A stretch of DNA of 7,630 nt. Origin: an uncultured bacterium (GTDB taxonomy: Bacteria; Bacillota; Clostridia; Oscillospirales; Oscillospiraceae). This document shows, piece by piece, positions 1-7,630 of the stretch. The notes under the pieces are model-generated. The model worked only from the letters and a program-made list of their open reading frames with translations. It had not been told where the DNA came from and did not search any database. Within the stretch, counting starts at the first letter, position 1, and every line of letters starts with the position of its first letter. Made by a program: the position numbers and the translations under genes. Location of the stretch: positions 1 to 7,630 of the forward strand of contig CAJMQD010000035.1 in assembly GCA_905215425.1 (NCBI GenBank), written 5' to 3'.

Positions 1-1766
1 TGGGGGACTTCAACGGCTGGGACATCCACAAAACACCGATGGAGCGGCTTGAGGGTGGCATCTGGCAGATTTTTGTCCCCGGGCTGCATCAGTACGACCG
101 GTATCAATTCGCGGTCCACGACGGCAACGGAGGGTATGTGGGCAAGGCCGATCCCTACGCCTTTCATGCGGATACCCGCCCGGAGGTGTCCTCCAAACTC
201 TACGACTTGTCCCACTATACCTGGGGGGATAAGTCCTGGCTGAACTGGCGGAAGAAATATACCCCCTTTCAGCAGCCCCTCAATATTTATGAGTGCCATC
301 TTGGCTCCTGGCGAAGAACAGGGGAGGGGGAATTCCTCAGCTACGAGGCGATAGGCGACTGGCTGGTCCCCTATGTAAAGAAGATGGGCTTCACCCATGT
401 AGAGCTGCTTCCCGTGATGGAGCACCCCCTGGATGCCTCCTGGGGCTATCAGGTGACAGGTTATTTCGCCGCCACCAGCCGCTTTGGCACCCCCGATGAT
501 CTGCGCCGGCTCATCGACCGCCTGCATCAGGCCGGGGTAGGCGTCATCCTGGACTGGGTGCCCGCCCACTTCCCCCGGGATGCCTTTGGCCTGTATCACT
601 TTGATGGGACCCCTACTTATGAGTATGCCAACCCGCAAAAGGGAGAGCACCCTGACTGGGGCACCAATGTCTTCGATTTCGGACGAAATGAGGTCCGCTC
701 CTTCCTCCTGTCCAACGCGCTGTTCTGGCTGGAGCAGTTCCATGCCGATGGTCTGCGGGTAGACGCCGTATCCTCCATGCTGTATCTGGACTACGGCCGT
801 CAGCCCGGCCAGTGGCAGCCCAACGTAAACGGAGGACGGGAGAATCTGGAGGCCGTCCAGTTCCTCCGCGACCTGAATGCCGCCGTCAGGAAACATCACC
901 CGGACGCTATGATGATCGCCGAGGAGTCTACTGCCTGGCCGGGCGTCACCGCGCCGGAGGAGAAGGGCGGTCTGGGCTTCACCTTCAAGTGGAACATGGG
1001 CTGGATGAACGACGTCTGCCACTATATGAAGCTGGACCCCTATTTCCGCCAGTTTAACCACAAGGATCTTACCTTCTCCCTGGTCTACGCCTTCTCCGAG
1101 CATTACATCCTCCCCCTGTCCCACGACGAGGTCGTGCATATGAAGGGGTCCATCTTCGGGAAAATGCCCGGCGACGACCCTATGAAGTTCGCCGGCGTGC
1201 GCGCTTTTTACGCCTATATGCTGACCCACCCCGGGAAAAAACTGATCTTCATGGGGGCGGAGTTGGGCCAGTGGAACGAGTGGCACTACGAGTACTCTCT
1301 GGACTGGCGGCAGCTGCAGCACTTCTTCCAGACGGCCAACGCCCTGTACTTAGAGCAGCCCGCCCTGTGGCAGCAGGATGACGGGTGGGAGGGCTTTACC
1401 TGGCTGTCCGCAGATGACAATACCGCCGACACCATCGCATTCCTGCGTTGGGACAAAGCGGGCCGCCCGTTGGCTGTTGTGTGTAATTTCTCCCCGGTCC
1501 ACCGGAAAGGCTACCGCCTGGGTGTCCCATACCGCGGAAAGTGGACTCCGGTATTGAATACCGACTGTGCCGAATTCGGCGGTTCCGGTTTGGGCGACCT
1601 GACGTCTCTGCGTACAGAGAACACCCCCTGCCACGGTCAGGAGCAGTCCCTGGTGATTGATCTGCCCCCCATGGCCGTTATGGTTTACCGCTGTACCCAT
1701 CGTTTCCCTGTGAGGAGAAAAAAGGACTCCAAGAAGGAGCCCATCTCTGAATCTGAGGTGAATTGA
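1..1766 (+). CDS. glgB: 1,4-alpha-glucan branching enzyme GlgB (5' partial)
   Basis: GlgB cuts an alpha-1,4 glucan chain and rejoins it as an alpha-1,6 branch in cytoplasmic glycogen. The reading frame is open from position 3 and starts mid-domain with [13 protein letters not shown], the CBM48 (early-set) motif of branching enzymes. The first in-frame ATG (39) is therefore internal, and the true start lies left of the window; 587 residues are visible. The GH13 core follows with its four conserved regions: DWVPAHF (Asp codon 552-554), GLRVDAVSS (nucleophile Asp 762-764), MIAEEST (acid/base Glu 921-923) and [10 protein letters not shown] (His-Asp 1122-1127). The linker motifs [20 protein letters not shown] and SWGYQVTGY match the family closely. 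The C-terminal beta domain ends near [10 protein letters not shown], followed by a charged tail of about 24 residues rich in Lys, Arg and Glu. The catalytic set is complete. The last codons carry the glgC ribosome binding site, so the two genes are probably translationally coupled. Confidence 0.97.
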   Translation, partial: GDFNGWDIHKTPMERLEGGIWQIFVPGLHQYDRYQFAVHDGNGGYVGKADPYAFHADTRPEVSSKLYDLSHYTWGDKSWLNWRKKYTPFQQPLNIYECHLGSWRRTGEGEFLSYEAIGDWLVPYVKKMGFTHVELLPVMEHPLDASWGYQVTGYFAATSRFGTPDDLRRLIDRLHQAGVGVILDWVPAHFPRDAFGLYHFDGTPTYEYANPQKGEHPDWGTNVFDFGRNEVRSFLLSNALFWLEQFHADGLRVDAVSSMLYLDYGRQPGQWQPNVNGGRENLEAVQFLRDLNAAVRKHHPDAMMIAEESTAWPGVTAPEEKGGLGFTFKWNMGWMNDVCHYMKLDPYFRQFNHKDLTFSLVYAFSEHYILPLSHDEVVHMKGSIFGKMPGDDPMKFAGVRAFYAYMLTHPGKKLIFMGAELGQWNEWHYEYSLDWRQLQHFFQTANALYLEQPALWQQDDGWEGFTWLSADDNTADTIAFLRWDKAGRPLAVVCNFSPVHRKGYRLGVPYRGKWTPVLNTDCAEFGGSGLGDLTSLRTENTPCHGQEQSLVIDLPPMAVMVYRCTHRFPVRRKKDSKKEPISESEVN

Positions 1767-1767
1767 T

Positions 1768-2972
<1,205 letters not shown>

Positions 2973-2976
<4 letters not shown>

Positions 2977-4088
2977 AAAATCTCCACGGAATTCTGTTTG
3001 CTTACCGGTCCAACGCTAACCTGGGGGAGCTGACCCGCCCCCGCAATACCTGCTCGCTCCCCTTCGGCGGACGCTACCGCTTGATCGATTTTATGCTGTC
3101 CAATTACGTCAACGCCGGGATCTCTGACGTAGGCGTTATCGTTCACGAGAGCTATCAGTCTCTGCTGGATCATTTGGGGTCCGGCAAGGACTGGGATCTC
3201 AGCCGCAAGCATGGCGGCCTGCGGATCCTGCCCCCCTTCGGATATGCCCAGCAGCCCGGGCGGGAGTACCAGGGGAATATGGACGCTCTGGACGGTGTCC
3301 GCGATTACCTGAAGAACATTCGTCAGGACTATGTGATCCTCTCCTGGGGCGATATCGCCCTGAATCTGCCTGTGGCTGAGATGTTCCGGCAGCATATCGA
3401 CACCGGAGCGGATATCACGCTGCTGTGTACCCCTTCTCTGCTGGGTGTACCCCATCAGACGGAATACGTCTCTCTGGATGACGAAGGCCGTGTCCGCGAC
3501 CTGACGATCCATATCCCGGGCAGCGGCGATGCCCTGGAATCCTTAGAGGCCTATATCCTGTCCAAAGACCTGTTGATGGAGCTGGTAGAGTATTGTGCGT
3601 CCCATAATGTGTCCAGCTTCTCCAAGGGCGTCCTTCAGCCCCGGCTGAAATCTCTGGTCATGCTGCCCTATGTCCATAAGGGCTATGTGGGCCGCTTCCA
3701 GTCGGTGGAGAGCTATTTCCAGTGCTCCATGGATTTGCTGGATCCCGCGGTCCGGGCCGACCTGTTCGATCCCGCTCGTCCCATCCGCACCAAAGACCAG
3801 TCCAACCCCTCCACTTACTACGGCCCGGATGCCCAGTCCACCAACTCCCTGGTGGCCGACGGCTGTTTTATCGAGGGCACGGTGGAAAACTCCGTCCTCT
3901 CCCGCGGCGTGGTGGTGGAGAAGGGGGCCCACGTGTCCAACTGCGTTCTGATGCAGGGCGCGGTGGTCAAGGCCGGGGCGGCGCTCTCCTGCGTCATCGC
4001 GGATAAGGGCGTTGTGGTCAACCAGAACCGCACCCTTATGGGGCACCAGACTTACCCTCTGGCCATCGCCAAGGGCTCTGTTGTATAA
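2973..4088 (+). CDS. glgD: GlgD, non-catalytic-type subunit of ADP-glucose pyrophosphorylase
   Basis: This 371-residue paralogue of GlgC keeps the fold: [17 protein letters not shown] (residues 28-44) and a C-terminal beta-helix from about residue 285 ([30 protein letters not shown]). It lacks catalytic signatures seen in the adjacent GlgC. The glycine-rich loop GGQGSRL is replaced by YRSNANL (11-17), SGDHIY by SWGDIA (124-129, Gly-Asp kept), and the FEEKP lysine segment by TIHIP (178-182). Known family behaviour in Firmicutes is that GlgD has little or no activity alone and forms a complex with GlgC that alters its activity and regulation. That role is inferred here. The start ATG overlaps the glgC stop as ATGA, with AAAGGAGGGG at 2956-2965 as a strong ribosome binding site, so coupled translation and matched subunit supply are likely. 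The weakened active site is normal for GlgD and is not a sign of pseudogenisation, since the frame is intact. Confidence 0.95.
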
Positions 4089-4102
4089 GTTCGCTCTATC
4101 AA

Positions 4103-4130
4103 ACAGCCCCGTGCCTGTGCGCGGGGCTGT
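4103..4130 (+). other. GC-rich intergenic hairpin between glgD and glgA
   Basis: Arms 4103-4114 and 4119-4130 pair over 12 bp, with one G-U pair, closing a CTGT tetraloop. The hairpin begins 15 bases after the glgD stop and ends 10 bases before the glgA Shine-Dalgarno sequence. It is followed by ATCAAAGG with no T tract, so it does not look like an ordinary intrinsic terminator on either strand. It may shield the 3' end of the glgBCD message, mark a processing site, or lower read-through into glgA. The structure is visible in the sequence; the role is inference. Confidence 0.7.
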
Positions 4131-4140
4131 ATCAAAGGAA

Positions 4141-4147
4141 AAGGAGG
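4141..4147 (+). promoter_or_regulatory. glgA ribosome binding site (decides the start)
   Basis: AAGGAGG lies 8 bases before the ATG at 4156. The frame stays open upstream to an ATG at 4012, but that one lies inside glgD with no comparable binding site and would add 48 residues foreign to the family. The site therefore fixes the start at 4156. Confidence 0.93.
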
Positions 4148-4155
4148 CTTTTCCC

Positions 4156-5589
4156 ATGAAAATTCTTTTCGCTGCGTCAGAGGTCGCGCCCTTTATCAAA
4201 ACCGGAGGCTTGGCCGATGTGGCGGGCTCTCTGCCCCAGGCACTGGCCGGTGCCGGCCATGAGGTAACGGTGGTCCTGCCCCTGTATCAGGGGATCGGAC
4301 CTGCCTGGCGGGAACAAATGACATTCTTAAAGTGGTTCAACATCCCGCTGTCCTGGCGTCAGGCATACTGCGGCGTATTCCAACTGGAGCGCGACGGCGT
4401 CACTTACTGGTTTGTGGACAACGAATATTACTTCAAGCGTGAGCAAATCTACGGGCACTACGACGACTGCGAGCGCTTCGCATTTTTCTCCCGCGCAGTG
4501 CTGGCTCTGGCGGAGCATTTGGATTATGCCCCCGATATTCTCCACTGCAACGACTGGCAGACGGCCCTGGTTCCCGTCTACCTGCTGGAGGAGAAATATC
4601 GCGTTCCCCAGCTGGCCAACGCCAAAACCGTATTTACCATCCATAATATTGAATATCAGGGCCGTTACAGTGCCCAGGTGCTGGAAGATGTGATCGGCCT
4701 GAGCCGGGATTACTTCAACGAAGGAATGTTGGCCTACTACGACGACGTTAACCTGATGAAGGGCGCCATCATGGCATCCAACTTCGTCACCACCGTCTCC
4801 CCCACCTATGCGGAGGACCTGAAAATGCCCTTCTATGCCCACGGTCTGGACGGGGTGATCCGTCAGCAGGAGGGCAAGATCCGCGGGGTGCTCAACGGCA
4901 TTGATACCAAGCTCTATGATCCGGCCACCGACCCCGGTCTGACGGAAAACTACACCGCCCGGGCGCCGGTGAAGGGAAAGGCCGCCTGTAAGGCGGCCCT
5001 GCAGCAGGCGGTGGGCCTGCGGCCAGAGCCGGATATCCCCGTTGTGGCCTGTATTTCCCGTCTGGTCGGTCACAAGGGCTTCGGTATGGTCACCGATGCT
5101 CTGTCCCAGATCATGGACCTGAACGTGCAGATGGTGGTGTTGGGCACCGGAAACTGGCAGTTTGAGGAGGCATTCCGGAATGCTCAGGCCCAGTATCCCG
5201 GCCGCTTCTCTGCTCAGATCGCCTATTCCGCCTCCCTGTCCACGATGATCTATGCCGGTGCCGATATCTTCCTGATGCCCTCTGTATCAGAGCCCTGCGG
5301 TCTGTCCCAGATGATCGCGATGCGGTATGGCACCGTCCCCCTGGTGCGTGAGACAGGCGGGTTGAAGGATACTGTGATCCCATACAACAAGTTCACCGGC
5401 GAAGGCAGGGGCTTTACCTTTACCAATATCAACGCCGGCGATATGGTGTGGGTGTTGAAGGAAGCCGCTGACCTGTACCACAACAAGAAGGTCTGGAGGG
5501 GGCTGCAAAAGGCGGACATGACCGCCGACTTCAGCTGGGCCGCCTCGGCCAAACAGTATCTGGACATTTATAAAAGCCTGCTGTCCTAA
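4156..5589 (+). CDS. glgA: Glycogen synthase GlgA (ADP-glucose, GT5)
   Basis: GlgA transfers glucose from ADP-glucose to the non-reducing end of an alpha-1,4 glucan. From ATG 4156 it has 477 residues, the standard bacterial GlgA length, and opens with MKILFAASEVAPFIKTGGL. Lys15 in KTGGL is the classic ADP-glucose-binding lysine. The N-terminal Rossmann domain shows HCNDWQTAL (130-138) and TIHNIEYQG (161-169; His163 matches E. coli His161). GVLNGID (244-250) precedes the inter-domain linker. The C-terminal GT-B domain has SRLVGHKG (Arg302 and Lys307, matching E. coli Arg300 and Lys305), and SEPCGLSQ (378-385) with Glu379, equivalent to E. coli Glu377. TGGLKDTV follows. Every expected catalytic residue is present. 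It is the last gene before a strong terminator. A 67-base spacer with a hairpin separates it from glgD, and I see no convincing promoter there, so it is probably co-transcribed with glgBCD. Confidence 0.97.
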   Translation: MKILFAASEVAPFIKTGGLADVAGSLPQALAGAGHEVTVVLPLYQGIGPAWREQMTFLKWFNIPLSWRQAYCGVFQLERDGVTYWFVDNEYYFKREQIYGHYDDCERFAFFSRAVLALAEHLDYAPDILHCNDWQTALVPVYLLEEKYRVPQLANAKTVFTIHNIEYQGRYSAQVLEDVIGLSRDYFNEGMLAYYDDVNLMKGAIMASNFVTTVSPTYAEDLKMPFYAHGLDGVIRQQEGKIRGVLNGIDTKLYDPATDPGLTENYTARAPVKGKAACKAALQQAVGLRPEPDIPVVACISRLVGHKGFGMVTDALSQIMDLNVQMVVLGTGNWQFEEAFRNAQAQYPGRFSAQIAYSASLSTMIYAGADIFLMPSVSEPCGLSQMIAMRYGTVPLVRETGGLKDTVIPYNKFTGEGRGFTFTNINAGDMVWVLKEAADLYHNKKVWRGLQKADMTADFSWAASAKQYLDIYKSLLS

Positions 5590-5600
5590 GGGAAGCAAAT

Positions 5601-5637
5601 AAACAAAAAACCGCTGCGGTGCAGCGGTTTTTTGTTT
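5601..5637 (+). terminator. Intrinsic terminator after glgA, probably bidirectional
   Basis: A perfect 17-bp inverted repeat (5601-5617 and 5621-5637) closes a 3-base GGT loop. The GC core is CCGCTGC/GCAGCGG, followed by six T, a G and three T, and preceded by the mirror A tract. It starts 12 bases after the glgA stop. Its symmetry means it would also stop transcription on the - strand. It marks the end of the glgBCDA unit. Confidence 0.95.
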
Positions 5638-5684
5638 GTCGGGGACATTTTCTGCCTCCCCTGTCTATGATAAGATAGGAGCCA
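5638..5684. other. Gene-free stretch between terminator and glgP promoter
   Basis: No start codon here opens a usable frame; the ATG at 5668 meets a stop after three codons. A weak GGGGA/TCCCC pairing (5641-5645 with 5657-5661) is present, without a T tract. I see no gene, RNA or repeat that I can support. The composition is lower in GC than the flanking genes, as is usual for intergenic DNA. Confidence 0.5.
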
Positions 5685-5713
5685 TTGACGGGGTTTTGTA
5701 AATCTGATAGAAT
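5685..5713 (+). promoter_or_regulatory. Predicted sigma-A-type promoter of glgP
   Basis: TTGACG (-35, 5685-5690) and TAGAAT (-10, 5708-5713) are separated by exactly 17 bp. A TG one base before the -10 box (5705-5706) gives an extended -10. Five of six bases match the consensus in each box. Transcription should start near 5719-5720, leaving an untranslated leader of about 88 bases before glgP. It lies downstream of the glgA terminator, where a separate glgP promoter would be needed. Confidence 0.8.
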
Positions 5714-5743
5714 GATCCAAAATAAGACACATTACAAAACTCC
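5690..5743. repeat. Inverted repeat flanking the glgP -10 box, candidate operator
   Basis: GTTTTGTAA at 5693-5701 is matched by its exact reverse complement TTACAAAAC at 5732-5740. After one mismatch, two more G-C matches extend the arms to 5690 and 5743. The left arm lies between the -35 and -10 boxes, and the right arm lies about 12-20 bases after the predicted start. Arm centres are 39 bp apart. Only the right arm would be transcribed from the predicted start, so any function would be at the DNA level. A two-half-site operator is possible; chance is not excluded. Confidence 0.4.
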
Positions 5744-5744
5744 C

Positions 5745-5762
5745 TGCCCTGAACTTGGGGCA
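5745..5762 (+). other. Small hairpin in the glgP leader
   Basis: TGCCC (5745-5749) pairs with GGGCA (5758-5762). A U-G pair inside leaves a six-base loop. It lies in the predicted untranslated leader, 32 bases before the ribosome binding site. It is too short to suggest a riboswitch and lacks a T tract; a leader structure of unknown effect is the most that can be said. Confidence 0.3.
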
Positions 5763-5794
5763 TACTGATATCAAATCAAAATTCTCATCCAAAC

Positions 5795-5800
5795 AGGAGG
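5795..5800 (+). promoter_or_regulatory. glgP ribosome binding site (decides the start)
   Basis: AGGAGG lies 7 bases before ATG 5808. An in-frame GTG at 5805 directly precedes the ATG and is only 4 bases from the site, so ATG 5808 is the better start. Confidence 0.9.
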
Positions 5801-5807
5801 CACTGTG

Positions 5808-7630
5808 ATGGCGGAATATAATAAAACCCAATTGACCGAACTGATCGTAGGCAAGCTGCAGCGCAACTTCGGCCGTACAGTAGAGGAGGCCACTCCCGCC
5901 CATATGTTTAAGGCTTGCGCCCTGGTCCTGCGGGATATTATGTCCCGCCATGCCATGGAGCGTGACAATCGGCTCTGGGACCAGCAGCAGCGTCAGGTCC
6001 ACTACCTCTCTCTGGAGTTCCTGATGGGGCGCTCTCTGGAAAAGAACGCCTATAATCTGGGGCTGCTGGACACGCTGAAAGACGCTCTGGAGGACATGGG
6101 CTTCTCCGCCGCCGACCTTTTCGAGAGCGAGCCGGACGCCGGCCTGGGCAACGGCGGTTTGGGCCGTCTGGCCGCCTGTTATCTGGACTCCATGACCACC
6201 TTGGAGATCCCCGCCACAGGCTATTCCATCTGCTACGAGCTGGGCATTTTCAAGCAGAAGATCATCGACGGAAAGCAGGTGGAGCTGGCAGACAACTGGC
6301 TTGGCCTGGGCGACGCCTGGCTCATCCCCAAGCTGGACGAGGCGGAGGAGGTCCGCTTCGGCGGTAAAATCGAGGACTGCTGGGACGAAAACGGGGTCAA
6401 TCACCCCCGGCACACCGGTTACACCACCGTGCTGGCCATCCCCCGGGACATGGAGATCGCCGGTTATCAGACCCGGCACACCAACACCCTGCGGCTGTGG
6501 GACGCCAAGAGCCCTGTCCCCGTGGATATGTCCCTGTACTCCCGGGGAGAATATCTGAAGGCGGTGGAGCAGCAGGCCATGGCCGAGGTGATCGCCAAGG
6601 TCCTCTATCCCGACGACAACCACTACGAGGGGAAATCCCTCCGCCTGAAGCAGCAGTATTTCTTTGTTTCCGCCACGGTGCAGTCCATCGTCAAGCGCCA
6701 CCGCGCCCGGTATGGCACCCTGCGGAACTTCCATGAAAAGCATGTCATCCAGATCAACGACACCCACCCCACCTTGGTCATTCCGGAGCTCATGCGCATC
6801 CTTATGGACGACGAGGGCTACAGCTGGGAGGATGCCTGGCACATTGTCACCCACACCGTTTGCTACACCAACCACACGGTGCTGGCCGAGGCGCTGGAGC
6901 GCTGGCCCCAAAGCCTGATCGAGACGCTGCTCCCGCGGATCTGGCAGATCATCCGTGAGATCTCCAACCACTACCAGCAGCAGCTGGAGCAGCGCTTCTC
7001 CGGCGACCAGGAGCGGGTGGCCCCCATGGCCATCATCTGGGGGGGCGAGGTGCGCATGGCCAATCTGTGCGTATGTGCCTGTGAAAAAATCAACGGCGTA
7101 TCCCAGCTTCACTCCGAGATCCTGAAAAAAGACGTGTTCCGCGACGCCTATCAGGCCACGCCGGAGAAGTTTACCAATGTGACCAATGGCGTGGACCACC
7201 GCCGCTGGCTGTCCCAGATCAACCCCAAGCTGGACGCCCTGATCCGGGAGTGCACCGGGGGAGACGGCTATCTGCTGCACCCGGAACAGCTGCGCAAGCT
7301 GGAGCAGTACGCCGACGACAGCGCCGTTCTGAACCGCCTGGCCGAGATCAAGCAGGAGAATAAGCGCCGCTTTGCCGCCTGGGCCGGCCGTCAGTCCGGA
7401 ATCGTTTTGAATACGGATGCGGTGTTCGACGTTCAGGTAAAGCGTCTGCACGAGTATAAGCGTCAGCTGCTTAATGTGTTGCACATTGTCCATCTCTATC
7501 AGCAGCTGAAAGACAACCCCAACATGGACTTCACCCCCCAGACCTTCCTCTTCGGGGCTAAAGCCGCCCCCGGCTCTCAGGTGGCCAAAGAGATTATCCA
7601 CCTCATCAACTCTCTGGCCGACCAGATCAA
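5808..7630 (+). CDS. glgP: Glycogen/maltodextrin phosphorylase GlgP (3' partial)
   Basis: GlgP phosphorolyses terminal alpha-1,4 bonds of glycogen to glucose-1-phosphate, using pyridoxal phosphate. The frame from ATG 5808 runs without a stop through the right edge, giving 607 complete codons of a family usually near 800. GT35 motifs in order: VHYLSLEFLMGRSL; GLGNGGLGRLAACYLDS, with NGGLG at residues 115-119 (the glycine loop that contacts phosphate); YELGIFKQ; NDTHPTLVIPELMR (317-330); THTVCYTNHTVLAEALERW; FTNVTNGVDHRRWL; KRLHEYKRQLLN (545-556); and FGAKAAPG (582-589). Residues 545-552 align with rabbit phosphorylase 568-575, so Arg546 and Lys551 match the phosphate-binding Arg569 and Lys574. 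The pyridoxal-phosphate lysine (in EASGTGNMK-type sequence) lies past the window, so cofactor binding cannot be confirmed here. It sits behind its own predicted promoter, directly downstream of the synthesis genes. Sequence alone does not separate glycogen from maltodextrin preference; the neighbours favour glycogen. Confidence 0.96.
   Translation, partial: MAEYNKTQLTELIVGKLQRNFGRTVEEATPAHMFKACALVLRDIMSRHAMERDNRLWDQQQRQVHYLSLEFLMGRSLEKNAYNLGLLDTLKDALEDMGFSAADLFESEPDAGLGNGGLGRLAACYLDSMTTLEIPATGYSICYELGIFKQKIIDGKQVELADNWLGLGDAWLIPKLDEAEEVRFGGKIEDCWDENGVNHPRHTGYTTVLAIPRDMEIAGYQTRHTNTLRLWDAKSPVPVDMSLYSRGEYLKAVEQQAMAEVIAKVLYPDDNHYEGKSLRLKQQYFFVSATVQSIVKRHRARYGTLRNFHEKHVIQINDTHPTLVIPELMRILMDDEGYSWEDAWHIVTHTVCYTNHTVLAEALERWPQSLIETLLPRIWQIIREISNHYQQQLEQRFSGDQERVAPMAIIWGGEVRMANLCVCACEKINGVSQLHSEILKKDVFRDAYQATPEKFTNVTNGVDHRRWLSQINPKLDALIRECTGGDGYLLHPEQLRKLEQYADDSAVLNRLAEIKQENKRRFAAWAGRQSGIVLNTDAVFDVQVKRLHEYKRQLLNVLHIVHLYQQLKDNPNMDFTPQTFLFGAKAAPGSQVAKEIIHLINSLADQI

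Noticed and set aside
39..41. ATG 39 as the start of glgB.
   Set aside because: The frame is open back to position 3 and encodes [12 protein letters not shown], a conserved CBM48 segment, so the gene begins before the window.
4012..4155. An upstream in-frame extension of glgA from ATG 4012.
   Set aside because: It would overlap the glgD coding region by 77 bases and add 48 residues before the canonical MKILFAASEVAPF start. AAGGAGG at 4141-4147 clearly serves ATG 4156.
5712..5768. An 18-codon open frame before glgP that could be a leader peptide.
   Set aside because: Its ATG overlaps the predicted -10 box, upstream of the expected transcript start, and it has no ribosome binding site.
5638..5807. 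A riboswitch, cre site or mobile-element remnant in the glgA-glgP gap.
   Set aside because: No extensive leader structure, no cre-like pattern and no paired ends or target duplication could be supported. An 8-bp palindrome (TGATATCA, 5766-5773) and the CTAT/ATAG pairing near 5666-5678 are short enough to be chance.
5586..7601. A 671-codon open frame on the - strand opposite glgP.
   Set aside because: The + strand in this interval encodes unmistakable phosphorylase motifs. The antisense translation has no recognisable domain, is rich in Gly, Val, His and Leu as expected from reading GC-rich codons backwards, and ends at the glgA terminator. It is an antisense shadow.

Overview
The window is a bacterial glycogen-metabolism locus, all on the + strand: glgB (5' end cut off by the window), glgC, glgD, glgA and glgP (3' end cut off). 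Two things point to a Firmicute: a separate glgD next to glgC (the paired GlgC/GlgD ADP-glucose pyrophosphorylase is typical of Bacilli and Clostridia), and strong AGGAGG-type ribosome binding sites. The coding DNA is GC-rich, with many C/G third positions. With glgD, that suggests a GC-rich clostridial gut commensal of the Oscillospiraceae type (Flavonifractor or Pseudoflavonifractor-like). That placement is inference from composition and gene content, not an identification.

Layout. 1-1766: branching enzyme GlgB, already in its CBM48 domain at the window edge. 1768-2976: catalytic ADP-glucose pyrophosphorylase subunit GlgC, one base after the glgB stop. 2973-4088: GlgD, a non-catalytic-looking paralogue of GlgC, overlapping glgC by 4 bases (ATGA). 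4089-4155: a short spacer with a 12-bp GC-rich hairpin that lacks a T tract. 4156-5589: glycogen synthase GlgA. 5601-5637: a strong intrinsic terminator built on a 17-bp perfect inverted repeat. 5638-5807: a 170-base gene-free stretch with a good sigma-A-type promoter (TTGACG, 17 bp, TAGAAT with TG extension) and an inverted repeat around its -10 box. 5808 to the end: glycogen phosphorylase GlgP, open through the right edge.

How it works together. GlgC/GlgD makes ADP-glucose from glucose-1-phosphate and ATP, GlgA adds it to alpha-1,4 chains, and GlgB inserts alpha-1,6 branches. GlgP releases glucose-1-phosphate again by phosphorolysis. The three synthesis junctions visible here are tight (1-base gap, 4-base overlap, 67-base gap), so glgBCDA reads as one transcript. 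The degrading gene glgP is separated by a terminator and has its own predicted promoter, so synthesis and breakdown could be controlled separately even though the genes are adjacent.

I found no mobile element, CRISPR array, RNA gene or unknown gene. The coding content is a well-known pathway. What deserves a second look is in the intergenic DNA and in the degenerate active site of GlgD. The long open frames on the - strand are antisense shadows of these genes.
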